Of a stretch of DNA of 64,000 bases, positions 1-8,800 are shown one piece after another. Each line of letters begins with the position of its first letter. Positions within the stretch are counted from its first letter, which is position 1. The notes beneath the pieces are model-generated. The model searched no databases. It had not been told where the DNA came from and worked only from the letters and a program-made list of their open reading frames with translations. The translations under genes were made by a program, and so were the position numbers. This DNA is from Prevotella sp. (lineage in GTDB: Bacteria > Bacteroidota > Bacteroidia > Bacteroidales > Dysgonomonadaceae): assembly GCA_031285625.1 (NCBI GenBank), contig JAITVV010000053.1:1-64000 (forward strand), written 5' to 3'.

Positions 1-117
1 AATGTTAATATTTGTTAGTAAAATACAGAGCTTTATTAGAAGCGCTCACAAATTTTACTTAACTGGTGGTATACTTTTCAATTATTTTAGTGGACTACTT
101 TTCAATTATATTATACA
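1..117. mobile_element. Probable end of an IS21-type insertion sequence
   Basis: Two 20-nt direct repeats (66-85 and 90-109, 18/20 identical, both of the form GTGGnnTACTTTTCAATTAT) are spaced 24 nt apart. Multiple short repeats at each end, with terminal TG...CA dinucleotides, are typical of the IS21 family; here CA at 116-117 would be the outer end. Immediately beyond it the sequence becomes a symporter coding sequence that starts mid-protein. No transposase gene lies inside the window, because the element would extend to the left of base 1. The assignment rests on the repeat layout and the truncated neighbour, so the family call is an inference. Confidence 0.5.
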
Positions 118-404
118 GAACAATGCCGGGATTGGAGCAGATGCTTGTTTTCATTCCTCTGTTGGGGATATTCGCTATTGCTGCACCGGGATTGCCGGGA
201 GGAACCCTCATAACATCACTGGGACTAATTCATGCTGTTTTAGGTATTGATGAAGCAGGAACGGCATTGATGATCAGTATTTTTGCTCTCCTTGATAGTT
301 TCGGTACTACTCATAATATAACCAGTGACGGAGCTCTGACATTGATTCTTAGTTCATATACGGACAGGCATGAAGAGAGTTTAAATATTAAAGAACAGGA
401 ATGA
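118..404 (+). pseudogene. C-terminal stub of a DAACS-family dicarboxylate/amino acid:cation symporter
   Basis: The frame encodes about 95 residues resembling the C-terminal core of the DAACS (GltP/DctA-like) symporters: an A-A-P-G-L-P-G-G loop, then a helix, then D-S-F-G-T-T-H-N-I-T-S-D-G-A. These match the family's PGxPGG and DxxxTxxNxTxD substrate/cation-binding motifs. Intact proteins are about 400 residues, so the N-terminal three quarters are missing. The break coincides with the IS-like end at about 117. An in-frame GTG at 66 lies inside the IS repeats and would not give a working carrier. The stop is TGA at 402-404. Treat as a non-functional remnant. Confidence 0.7.
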
Positions 405-480
405 CAATTTCGACTTAGAAAGGACATATTAGACCATTCTAAAACCTGCATTTTTTGATTTATCTAAAATAATTATAAAA

Positions 481-530
481 TAATTTTGTTGTGACCGATT
501 AGTTACATATATTTGTATCCAACTGGTCAC
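481..530 (+). promoter_or_regulatory. tetR promoter with overlapping inverted-repeat operator
   Basis: A Bacteroidetes-type promoter is visible: TTTG at 485-488, 19 nt, then TATATTTG (TAnnTTTG) at 508-515. The -7 box is flanked by imperfect inverted arms, GTGACCGATTAGTTACA (491-507) and TGTATCCAACTGGTCAC (514-530), which end just before the ATG at 532. The right arm recurs exactly, in the opposite orientation, at 2872-2888. A protein bound here would cover the promoter, so autorepression by the adjacent TetR protein is the natural inference. Confidence 0.65.
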
Positions 531-531
531 A

Positions 532-1137
532 ATGAAATATATGAATATGATAAAGGAAAGAGATAGGCAACAATCCGAAGAAAAATTGATTAACGCTGTA
601 GGCGAATTAATTGAAGAGATAGGTTTTGAAAAACTGGGAATCAATCAGGTTGCTAAAAAAGCAGGATTTTCTAAAAACCTTATTTACAGGTATTTTGAAT
701 CCTTAGATGGACTCATATATGCTTATATGAAAAAACATGATTTTTGGGTAAATGTTTTAGCTGAGCAGGCAGATATGTCTGATATTAAAAGCTATTTAAA
801 AAAACTTTTCCGCAGACAAATAATTGATTTTAGGAGTAATATTGCACTGAAAAGGCTTAGACGCTGGGAATTGTCCACAGATAAGGATTTTGTAGTGGAG
901 CTTCGGGCACAACGTGAGAAAAATGGAGTTCAGTTTATTGAAACAGTTTCCCAATTCGCAAAGATGAATAAAGAAGAGTTGGGAGCCATATCTGCTTTAT
1001 TGAATGCGGGCATTACCTATTTAGCCATGTTTGAGGACAATTGTCAGATGTATAACGGTATTGATATCCGAAGTAATGAAGGATGGGAGCAGATAGCCAA
1101 GGGGATAGATTTACTTATAGACACAATGATAAAATAA
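532..1137 (+). CDS. TetR/AcrR-family transcriptional regulator
   Basis: A 201-residue protein with an N-terminal TetR helix-turn-helix at about residues 15-62; the recognition region runs I-N-Q-V-A-K-K-A-G-F-S-K-N-L-I-Y-R-Y-F. The C-terminal two thirds are a helical ligand-binding domain that I cannot assign to a ligand. Three close ATGs (532, 541, 547) could start it; 532 is used because it gives the longest frame, but it sits against the operator and the leader would be very short. It lies 6 bp upstream of a DUF2271 gene and probably heads the operon. Its likely targets are its own promoter and the matching site at 2871-2888. Confidence 0.85.
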   Translation: MKYMNMIKERDRQQSEEKLINAVGELIEEIGFEKLGINQVAKKAGFSKNLIYRYFESLDGLIYAYMKKHDFWVNVLAEQADMSDIKSYLKKLFRRQIIDFRSNIALKRLRRWELSTDKDFVVELRAQREKNGVQFIETVSQFAKMNKEELGAISALLNAGITYLAMFEDNCQMYNGIDIRSNEGWEQIAKGIDLLIDTMIK

Positions 1138-1143
1138 GTATAT

Positions 1144-1872
1144 ATGAAGAAAACAGCGTTAAGTACAACATTAGCATTAACAGCATTAAGTTGTAGCGGA
1201 CCAGGTAATGCTCATTCGGATTTTGGCAGTGGAAATATTAGAATATCTATTGAACAAGGTAGCGAATGGTTGCACGACTTCCGGTTATTTTGGTTTATAA
1301 AAAAGAAAAATGCGCCACAAATTGCAATCTGGGCAGAAGATTTTGGAGGAAATTTCCTATTCACAATCTATGTCAGTGAGAAGTTGGCTAAACAATCGTG
1401 GATGGCATCAGGAGGAAATAGACGAAAAGAATCACTCCCTTGTTGGAGCCATGCACAAGGTAAACTATACTCGGATGGGCTCTATCTTCCTACAAAAAAT
1501 GATCCGTTGCCTGATGCCGTGACAGGAGCAACTCCCAAAGGCAGCTTCACTGCAGATATTCAAATCAATGAAGATATCAAACAGTTTGTTGTAAAATGTG
1601 AATTTAATCATTCTGTCGATTTTAATGAATATTATCCAAAAGATGCCAAAGAGGGAGATTCTAATTATTCAGGAGGTAAAATGGGAAGTGGACAACCTGC
1701 TATCGTTTATCAGGTTGTAGTTGATTCAGATACTGGACAGAAAGAGTTTAAAGGAGAACTTATTGGACATAGCAGTCCTGATGGTTCCGATGGCAACATT
1801 TATCCTGATACATCCAAATTAACTACAGCCCTGAACATTGTGAAAACCGTAACAGTATATACCAATCAATAG
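1144..1872 (+). CDS. DUF2271 lipoprotein with a flavinylation motif (paralogue 1)
   Basis: A 242-residue secreted protein. The N-terminus is a short lipoprotein-type signal ending at C17 (A-L-S-C). The body matches the DUF2271 family of periplasmic proteins that often neighbour ApbE. Residues 124-130 read D-A-V-T-G-A-T, the motif ApbE modifies in NqrC/RnfG-type proteins by attaching FMN through phosphoester to the last Thr (here T130, codon 1531-1533). The end has a conserved G-H-S-S-P-D-G-S segment. The next gene is apbE, 9 bp downstream, which supports an enzyme-substrate relation. Flavinylation of this protein is inferred from motif plus context; its redox partner is unknown. Confidence 0.75.
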   Translation: MKKTALSTTLALTALSCSGPGNAHSDFGSGNIRISIEQGSEWLHDFRLFWFIKKKNAPQIAIWAEDFGGNFLFTIYVSEKLAKQSWMASGGNRRKESLPCWSHAQGKLYSDGLYLPTKNDPLPDAVTGATPKGSFTADIQINEDIKQFVVKCEFNHSVDFNEYYPKDAKEGDSNYSGGKMGSGQPAIVYQVVVDSDTGQKEFKGELIGHSSPDGSDGNIYPDTSKLTTALNIVKTVTVYTNQ

Positions 1873-1881
1873 AGTTCTGAT

Positions 1882-2853
1882 ATGTTTCCATTCGCATTAT
1901 ATGGTTCTAAAGGATGCAGCAATCCGAGTCAGTATCATTTACTCTCAGGTCAGAAGCATACCTATTACAGGATAACTTATAATTATCCTCATGATTTGAA
2001 TGAAGATATTCTGTCTATTTATGATGTTTTTTACAAATCGTTAAATCCGTTTGATGCACGATCAATCATATCCAGGGTGAATAATAATGAAAAGGCTGTC
2101 CTTGACGATATTTTTATAGAAGCCTTTAATCATTCATTGCAGCTTGCCGAAAAGACAAAAGGAGTGTTTGATCCCACTTGTTCTCCATTAATCAATTTAT
2201 GGGGATTCGGTTTTGAACGATCTAATGAGTATTCTAATGATTTGGTTAATGAAATAAGGGAATATGTTGGTTATAATAAGGTTTCCCTCATTGATAATTC
2301 TATTGTAAAAAAGGATCCTCGTGTGCAACTTAATTTCTCTGCTATTGGAGACGGCTTGTCTTGTGATATCATTGCCCGGTATCTTGATAATAAAGGCGTA
2401 ACCGATTATATGGTAGATATTGGTGGTGAGATTGTAACAAAAGGTAAAAATAAAATGGGGTTAGATTGGTCTGTCGGAATTGTCAAACCACCTAAACGTT
2501 TGGGGCTTGATAAGCCATCTGGATTTGAGGCGATTGTACACTTAACGGGAAAGATTGCTATCGCCACTTCAGGAAATTACAATAACTATCGCATTAGTAA
2601 CGGGACGCAATATGGTCATACGATTAATCCGTTAACAGGCTATCCGGCAGATAATCATATTTTGAGTGCAACTGTTATTGCATCTGATTGTACGACGGCT
2701 GATGCTTATGCTACAGCAATCATGGCTACAGAAGAAAATAAATTGGATGAATTATTACAGACAGACGATACATTAGAATACTATATCATTTACCTGAATA
2801 CACAGGATGATTATAGTATAATACAGTCCAAAGGAATGAAAGAATATGTATGA
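1882..2853 (+). CDS. apbE: ApbE-family FAD:protein FMN transferase
   Basis: A 323-residue ApbE homologue, normal in length. Recognisable family blocks are F-D-P-T-C-S-P-L-I-N-L-W-G-F-G (about residues 93-107), L-N-F-S-A-I-G-D-G, the D-I-G-G-E-I nucleotide-binding turn, a G-H-T-I-N-P-L-T-G-Y-P segment, and the metal-binding T-T-A-D-A-Y-A-T-A near the C-terminus. ApbE transfers FMN from FAD to Thr/Ser in exported redox proteins; here the neighbouring DUF2271 proteins carry the target motif. The oddity is the N-terminus: only about 11 residues precede a lipobox-like Cys (S-K-G-C), with no basic residue at the start and no adequate hydrophobic stretch. A TAG at 1870, in the same frame, excludes a longer N-terminus. 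Confidence 0.9.
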   Translation: MFPFALYGSKGCSNPSQYHLLSGQKHTYYRITYNYPHDLNEDILSIYDVFYKSLNPFDARSIISRVNNNEKAVLDDIFIEAFNHSLQLAEKTKGVFDPTCSPLINLWGFGFERSNEYSNDLVNEIREYVGYNKVSLIDNSIVKKDPRVQLNFSAIGDGLSCDIIARYLDNKGVTDYMVDIGGEIVTKGKNKMGLDWSVGIVKPPKRLGLDKPSGFEAIVHLTGKIAIATSGNYNNYRISNGTQYGHTINPLTGYPADNHILSATVIASDCTTADAYATAIMATEENKLDELLQTDDTLEYYIIYLNTQDDYSIIQSKGMKEYV

Positions 2854-2870
2854 TATTTTTTTATATATAA

Positions 2871-2888
2871 TGTGACCAGTTGGATACA
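2871..2888 (+). promoter_or_regulatory. Second copy of the 18-nt candidate TetR operator
   Basis: TGTGACCAGTTGGATACA at 2871-2888 is identical, as a reverse complement, to the right operator arm at the tetR promoter (514-530 plus flanking base). It lies between apbE and the second DUF2271 gene, 28 nt before the ATG at 2917. No convincing -7 box accompanies it. The exact repeat at both places argues for co-regulation of the second half of the cluster. Confidence 0.6.
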
Positions 2889-2916
2889 TTTATTAATAAT
2901 ATAAATTAGTTTGAAA

Positions 2917-3642
2917 ATGAAAACAAAAATTTTAGCAGTTGCGGGGATTACAGCAATGGGAATATTTACTTCCTGCGACAAAGATTTAGTGACGTATGAA
3001 CGGGGAGATATAAGAATCTATGTGAAAGAAGGTAGCGAATATACTCATGATTTTGAATTGTTCTGGGGAATTACCAAGCCCAGCTCACCGCAAATGGCAA
3101 TATGGATTGAAGACCTTTTAGGTAATTATATTTCAACAGTTTATGTAACTCACTCCATTGCGACTCAGTCTTGGACGGCTGCTGGCGGTGACAGACGAAA
3201 ATCGGCTTTGCCGGTATGGTGCCATAGTAGAGGAGTACAATATTCTGATGGATTGTATCTGCCGACAAAAGACGAACCGGTTATTGATGGGATTTCAGGA
3301 GCAACACCAAAAGGGAGCTATGATGTAAAAATTCATCCCATGGGAGACCTGAGACAGTTTGTTGTGAAGATAGAAGTGAACCATTCCACTGACTGGAACG
3401 ATGATTATCCTAAGAATGCTAAAGAAGGTGATGCCAATTACTCGGGAGGTAAAGGAGGTAGCGGACAGCCTGCTGTAGTTTATTCGGCAGAAATAGACCT
3501 TGATTCAAGTCAAAAGCAATATATGGCAGGCATTATAGGACATAGCAGTCCGGATGGCAGTAACGGAGAAATATATACAGATTTATCCTCGCTAACATCG
3601 GCCTTGAACATAGTAAAAGAAATCACAATAAACATTCAATGA
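2917..3642 (+). CDS. DUF2271 lipoprotein with a flavinylation motif (paralogue 2)
   Basis: A 241-residue lipoprotein, starting at the ATG at 2917 (a TTG two codons upstream is less likely). The signal peptide ends at the lipobox F-T-S-C (C20). It is clearly paralogous to the product of 1144-1872 across its length: shared G-D/N-I-R-I, L-Y-L-P-T-K, A-T-P-K-G-S, D-A-K/N-A-K-E-G-D, Y-S-G-G-K and G-H-S-S-P-D-G-S segments. The ApbE motif reads D-G-I-S-G-A-T at residues 124-130, with T130 (codon 3304-3306) as predicted FMN site, the same residue number as in the paralogue. It has its own upstream operator-like site and is followed after 1 nt by a barrel gene. Confidence 0.75.
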   Translation: MKTKILAVAGITAMGIFTSCDKDLVTYERGDIRIYVKEGSEYTHDFELFWGITKPSSPQMAIWIEDLLGNYISTVYVTHSIATQSWTAAGGDRRKSALPVWCHSRGVQYSDGLYLPTKDEPVIDGISGATPKGSYDVKIHPMGDLRQFVVKIEVNHSTDWNDDYPKNAKEGDANYSGGKGGSGQPAVVYSAEIDLDSSQKQYMAGIIGHSSPDGSNGEIYTDLSSLTSALNIVKEITINIQ

Positions 3643-3643
3643 T

Positions 3644-4174
3644 ATGAAACGATTAATATTTGTCTTATTATTTATACATGCGATTATTATGGTTAAGGCG
3701 CAGACCACAAACGAGAATAAAATATCTTTCGCTACAACTGTCGGGACTGGTTTAGATCTGAGTAAACCCTCTTCTACACCATTTACATGGCAGGTACTAG
3801 GTTATTATAAGCTATCTGGTAAATGGTCTGTAGGGGTAGGGACGGGGCTGTCCTTTTATGAAAAAATGCTTATTCCTGTATATGGAGACCTGAGATTTCA
3901 AATTGGTAGAAAACGGAAGTTCACACCCTATGCCGAACTTGGTATTGGATACTCTTTTGCAACAGCGGGCAATACGAATGGTGGTTTCTTTATGAATCCT
4001 TCAATCGGACTTCAATATCCATTGAAAGATAAGATGAAATTACAATTGGCAATAGGCTATGAATTACAGAAACTGGAGCGGCTGAAAAGACATACAGATA
4101 ATTACTTCTATAAAGAATTTGCAGAGAAACTCAGCCATAATATGATCTCAGTGAAGTTAGGACTGTGTTTTTAA
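3644..4174 (+). CDS. Small outer-membrane beta-barrel protein
   Basis: A 176-residue protein with a signal peptide ending near A-K-A-Q (about residue 20), then alternating aromatic/hydrophobic strands (for example W-Q-V-L-G-Y-Y-K-L, W-S-V-G-V-G-T-G-L, Y-A-E-L-G-I-G-Y) and a terminal Phe (L-C-F), as expected of an outer-membrane beta-barrel of about eight strands. It starts 1 nt after the stop of the second DUF2271 gene, so it is translationally linked to the ApbE cluster and may anchor or accompany those lipoproteins. No family name can be given with confidence. Confidence 0.7.
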   Translation: MKRLIFVLLFIHAIIMVKAQTTNENKISFATTVGTGLDLSKPSSTPFTWQVLGYYKLSGKWSVGVGTGLSFYEKMLIPVYGDLRFQIGRKRKFTPYAELGIGYSFATAGNTNGGFFMNPSIGLQYPLKDKMKLQLAIGYELQKLERLKRHTDNYFYKEFAEKLSHNMISVKLGLCF

Positions 4175-4186
4175 CTATATATGAAT

Positions 4187-4226
4187 AATAACAAAAACGA
4201 TCCGAAGACGGATCGTTTTTGTTATT
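4187..4226. terminator. Bidirectional rho-independent terminator
   Basis: A perfect 18-bp stem (4187-4204 with 4209-4226) closed by an AAGA loop has A-runs on the left and T-runs on the right. It serves both the + strand ApbE cluster and the convergent minus-strand phosphoesterase gene. Confidence 0.9.
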
Positions 4227-4231
4227 ATATC

Positions 4232-5800
4232 TTATTCTATAAGGTAAGAACTGGTCTGTGTGAAAGTACGTCCAAACATATCTGTTGCCCGTACTTCTAT
4301 CTGATGTTTTCCCACAGGGAGTTTCGACGGAATGCCGGCTGTCCATAGATGTGAACTTAGTACAGCATTACTCGGTCTGCGTTCAGGTTTGGCTTTGTCT
4401 GCAAAATCCCACTTGAAGAGTGTTTCGGTATAAGTTGGCATTATCCCTTTTGTATAATTCATCTTTTTCCATTCTCCATTATCAACACGGTATTCTACTT
4501 TATCCTTACTGCGCCCCATGAAGAAATTGGCAACGAGCTGAGCGCTTGTATTTTTGTTTTGGGCCACCACTTTAGGATTGAATATTTCTATCTGATATTC
4601 TTTCGGTTTTCCGGCAGCCTTATAGTCAATGGTATATTTGTTGCCTGATATATTAAGAAATGCATATCCTTTTGGCGTTCCGTCACGCATAGTGGATACA
4701 GGCATTCCATTCTCATTCATCTCTCCCGAATACCAGTCGCCTGATGTAGTGCCCACATTATATTCATGCAATGGTTTACTCCCTTTCCAGCCGTCTTTTT
4801 CATCATGAAAATATTGCATCTGGAAATGTGTATGCGCCGATAGAGTGAGTATATTCGGATAGTCTTTTAATATTTCAAATAGTTTATGCCGGTCACTGGT
4901 TTTAAAAGATTCATCTCCTGTTTCATCAAACAGTGGTATATGCATAGCCAGTACAATGAGTTTATCTTTACTTACCTGATTCAGGTCATTGGCTATAAAA
5001 TCGAGTTGATCAGGACGAAATCCTGCCCAGTAGCTTTTACCATCGCGGGGATCAGGATATAATATATCATCTAATATTATAAAATGAGCCTGTCCATAAT
5101 TGAATGCGAAATTAGCCGGGCCGAAATAAGCTTCAAAATTTTCATCTGACATCTCGTCTGTCGTAGTATCGTAATTCATATCATGATTTCCCATCACATT
5201 ATACCATGGCATTTTCATATTCTTCATTGTTCTGATATATGGTAAATGTAAATCCAGCGTATCGCCGACCAGATCACCTAGGCTTATACCAAAGCTTATA
5301 TTTTTCTCTTGAGATGCTTCTGCTATTATTCCGCGTGATAGATAATCCAGTTCTTTTATATTGTATGGTTGCGGATCACCAAACAAAAATGCCGTAAATT
5401 CATCTTTTTCGTTTGTAGGTATGAGTCCAAAATCAATGGACTCAGGTAATGCTCCTGTTGCGGCTGAACCTTTATATCTAAGGCTCTCCGGAGATCCGTT
5501 CGGTTTATGGATATAATAAAACTTAGGTAAATTATTTTCATCCAGAGGAATACTATAGCCGGATGGTTTGATAACAAAAATAATATTATCGTCTTCTACT
5601 GGTAACTGATAATAGCCTTCATCATCTGTGAGAACAACATCTTTGCCATTTGATACAGCCACGTTTGCCAGGCCTTTTTCTTTCTTATCTATCTTGCTAT
5701 TTTTATTTATATCTTCAAATATCCGTCCTTTGGCTATCGACTGAGCGCATACATTACAGTAAAAAAGGAGGCCGAGAGTAACAAATATTAGTTTTTTCAT
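4232..5800 (-). CDS. Secreted calcineurin-like metallophosphoesterase
   Basis: A 522-residue protein with a cleavable signal peptide (ends C-A-Q, about residue 20). An N-terminal beta-sandwich domain (about 22-115, metallophos_N type) precedes the catalytic domain. Metal-binding motifs of the calcineurin phosphoesterase fold are visible: F-G-D-P-Q-P, G-D-L-V-G-D, G-N-H-D-M-N and S-A-H-T-H-F. The C-terminal about 130 residues match the metallophos_C extension. It should hydrolyse phosphate mono- or diesters at the cell envelope. It lies 24 bp downstream of a TonB-dependent receptor gene on the same strand, so the pair may release and import a phosphorylated compound; the substrate is not evident. 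Confidence 0.88.
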   Translation of the reverse strand: MKKLIFVTLGLLFYCNVCAQSIAKGRIFEDINKNSKIDKKEKGLANVAVSNGKDVVLTDDEGYYQLPVEDDNIIFVIKPSGYSIPLDENNLPKFYYIHKPNGSPESLRYKGSAATGALPESIDFGLIPTNEKDEFTAFLFGDPQPYNIKELDYLSRGIIAEASQEKNISFGISLGDLVGDTLDLHLPYIRTMKNMKMPWYNVMGNHDMNYDTTTDEMSDENFEAYFGPANFAFNYGQAHFIILDDILYPDPRDGKSYWAGFRPDQLDFIANDLNQVSKDKLIVLAMHIPLFDETGDESFKTSDRHKLFEILKDYPNILTLSAHTHFQMQYFHDEKDGWKGSKPLHEYNVGTTSGDWYSGEMNENGMPVSTMRDGTPKGYAFLNISGNKYTIDYKAAGKPKEYQIEIFNPKVVAQNKNTSAQLVANFFMGRSKDKVEYRVDNGEWKKMNYTKGIMPTYTETLFKWDFADKAKPERRPSNAVLSSHLWTAGIPSKLPVGKHQIEVRATDMFGRTFTQTSSYLIE

Positions 5801-5824
5801 TGTTATTTTCTTTTAGTGTTTTTA

Positions 5825-8800
5825 TTAAAATGCATATCGAAGACCTATCTGTATCTGATAAGGATTGCCATTCAGGCTGGATACCCCTGTATTGCTATTC
5901 ACATTATATACATATTGATTCGCATTGGTATCAAAGCTTTTTATGGTGTATATGTTTTGCTTACCCAGGTTGTGTCCGGCGCCCCAATCCTTGTTCAGTA
6001 AATTGGCTATATTGAATATATCCAAAGAACATTCGAGGCTCTGAGTCTTGTATATTTTGAAGTTTTTAGATACACGGAGGTCAAACACGCCATAAAAGCC
6101 GTTTACACCCCCATTTCGTTCGGCAATTTTACCAAAACTGTCACGGATGTATTTCTTGGTGTTCTCTTCTACATCCGGGTTATCCAGTATCTTTTGGATA
6201 CCTTCACGGAGATACTGTGGTGTGCTTGGGTTGTTCGGGTCATAAACAAAAGCTAGATCATTTGATGAAACAAAGTCACCGTTCATATTACCGTTTACAG
6301 CCAATGAATAACGGGTTCCTCCCATCCCGGAAAAACGCAGGCCGACACTGATTCCCCAAAAAGTAGGTGCAGTACCATATAAGACTACTTTATGCCGGAA
6401 GTGATTATCCGAATAGGTCATCTTATCCAGATTTCGTGGGTCATCCTTTACCATCAGAGACAACGTTGCCGTATTGGCTACATTTCCGTTATATGATGTA
6501 TTGTCTTTAGAGTCGTTCCATGTATAACTGAACGATAGTTCTCCATCTTTGAAATAACGCCAGGTACCATCTACTACAAAAGCATACTGGTTTACCTTTC
6601 CTTCACTGATCAATTCCAAAACCCTTCCTACGCGCTTTGTTTTCCGGCCCTCCATCCAGTCGGCGGCACCGTTTGCAGGATTTATAGTATTTGCCGGAAC
6701 ATATATCCCACGGTTATCTTCTGCGGCTAATGTGAAATAAGGGGCGTCTACCATATTGCGATCTACATACATATAATTGTTACGCGCCCAGTTGGCATAA
6801 AGATTAACGCTGGCTTTCAGGCTGTTGTTGAAAAAATGGGTATAAGAAAGATTTACTTTATATACAACCGGAACTTTTGTTTTATCACTATTTGTGTTTA
6901 TTGTCGATACTTTCTCTATTCCAGCAATATCAAATAAATCTGTGCCCGGCGCACTGGATGGATTTTCCCGGTATTTCACAAAATCCGGACGCGGTACCAA
7001 GTCTCCTGAAATATCTACGGATGCAACCTTTGTTCCGTCAAACAGCATATTGTTTATCATCGAATAATTATTGAGGTCGGAACCGAAGATACCTCCCCCT
7101 ACACGGATAATATCGGTATGTTTCTCTCCTATATCCCATGTGAGTTGTACGCGGGGTTGCAACTGAAAAGTGGATATTACATTATCGGTTTTTAATCCAA
7201 GATCGTCATATACGGTCTGATTAAAGTTTGCTTTATCAAAATAACGCGTATAATCCATGCGTACTCCTGCCAGTACTTCCAGCCCGGGATATAATTTAGT
7301 CTGCATCTGTCCATATAGGGCTGTGTTCAGAATATTCATCCTTACGGTTGGGTCTTCTACAAGGGCTACTTCCCGGGCATAACGGTATGGTGTCAGGTTT
7401 TCAAAATTATCCATTCCTGTGAAATAAAAGCGTCCGTTCATTTCACTTCCATAAAGAGAGCGCAGATTGGTATACATAAGGTCTGCTCCGAATGTATAAT
7501 TGATCTTATCAGTATTATAATATACATTATTAACCAGCTGGAAGACATAATCCTTAAAGTTTTCGGGTGCAAAACGTTGTCCTCCCAACTGTATAGCTGT
7601 ATACATTTTATCACCCGATACCGACTCCGACTCTATATTCTGAACAATGGCCCGGGGGATATTGGCCGTAGGAAGTTCATCGCTTGTAAGTACTTTCTCA
7701 CGTACAAGAAAATGCTGGGCTTTCAGTTCGTTTGTCAGACGTGGGCCTAATACCGAACGTAAGGTTGCCATAAAGCTATTGTTGTATGATTTGCGGGTAA
7801 TGTATGATTCATACAGGTTTATACTTGTATTATCTCCTTCGGAATGATTATCATTATCATTAATAAAATTGTTGCGGATCGTCAGCAGGTTGGTAGCATT
7901 CAGTTGCCAGTCTATACGGGCAAAAATGGCATCTGTGCTTTTGGTTTTGTCAAATGATCCGAATTGCGGATTATTTGATACACCATATTTATTACGGGCA
8001 ATATCCATATATTTATCTAATGTAGATTGAGTTACATTATAGCGTTTCTCGTCTTCCTGGCTTTTTATATCTGCAATGTAGAAGGGCCGTGAATCTGCTT
8101 GATGATCCCATACAATGAAAAAGTGAGCACGGTTCTTTATAATTGGCCCTCCCAATGAAAAACCATATTGATAAGTCGAAAATTCATTGTTTCTCTTGCT
8201 TCCTCTTATATCATAAGGACTGGCAAGCCAGTCGGTACGGCCATAACCGAATACACTGCCTTTAAAGGTATTTGTTCCCGATTTTGTAACGGTGCTTACA
8301 GTTCCTCCACCCATACGTCCGTAAGTAACATCGTACTGATTGGTAACGATCTCAAATTCCCGTACAGCTTCCATCGATATGGAATATGCTCCTGATGTGG
8401 TACCCGAAGCCACTGTACCTTTTGCCGTCATACCATCTATAGTATAATTAGTAGATGATCCTAACTGTCCTGAGATATTGCCCCCCTTACTCAACGGAGA
8501 CAAATCGATAAGTGAAGTGAAATTACGTCCATTAACGGGTAATTTAGCTATATCGTTTGATGTGATCGAAGTTGCCGAACCAATATTGGGTATTGTTTTT
8601 TTTAGTGAGTTAGCTACCACCTCAACGGCTTCTATCTCAACTGCATCTTCTGTCATTTCAAAATCCACCCGTAACATATCCCCCTGATTAAGGGCAAAAC
8701 CTGTTTTTCTCTGATCTCCATATCCGATATATGTGACTGAGACTGTATAAGGTGAACCCAGAGGTAACTGCTTAAAGGTATATTCTCCGTTTTCATTTGT

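Noticed and set aside
1144-2853. DUF2271 and ApbE as one fused protein read through a TAG
   Set aside because: The two are in the same frame, but the ApbE frame has its own ATG 9 nt after the stop and no linker sequence; being in frame has a one-in-three chance.
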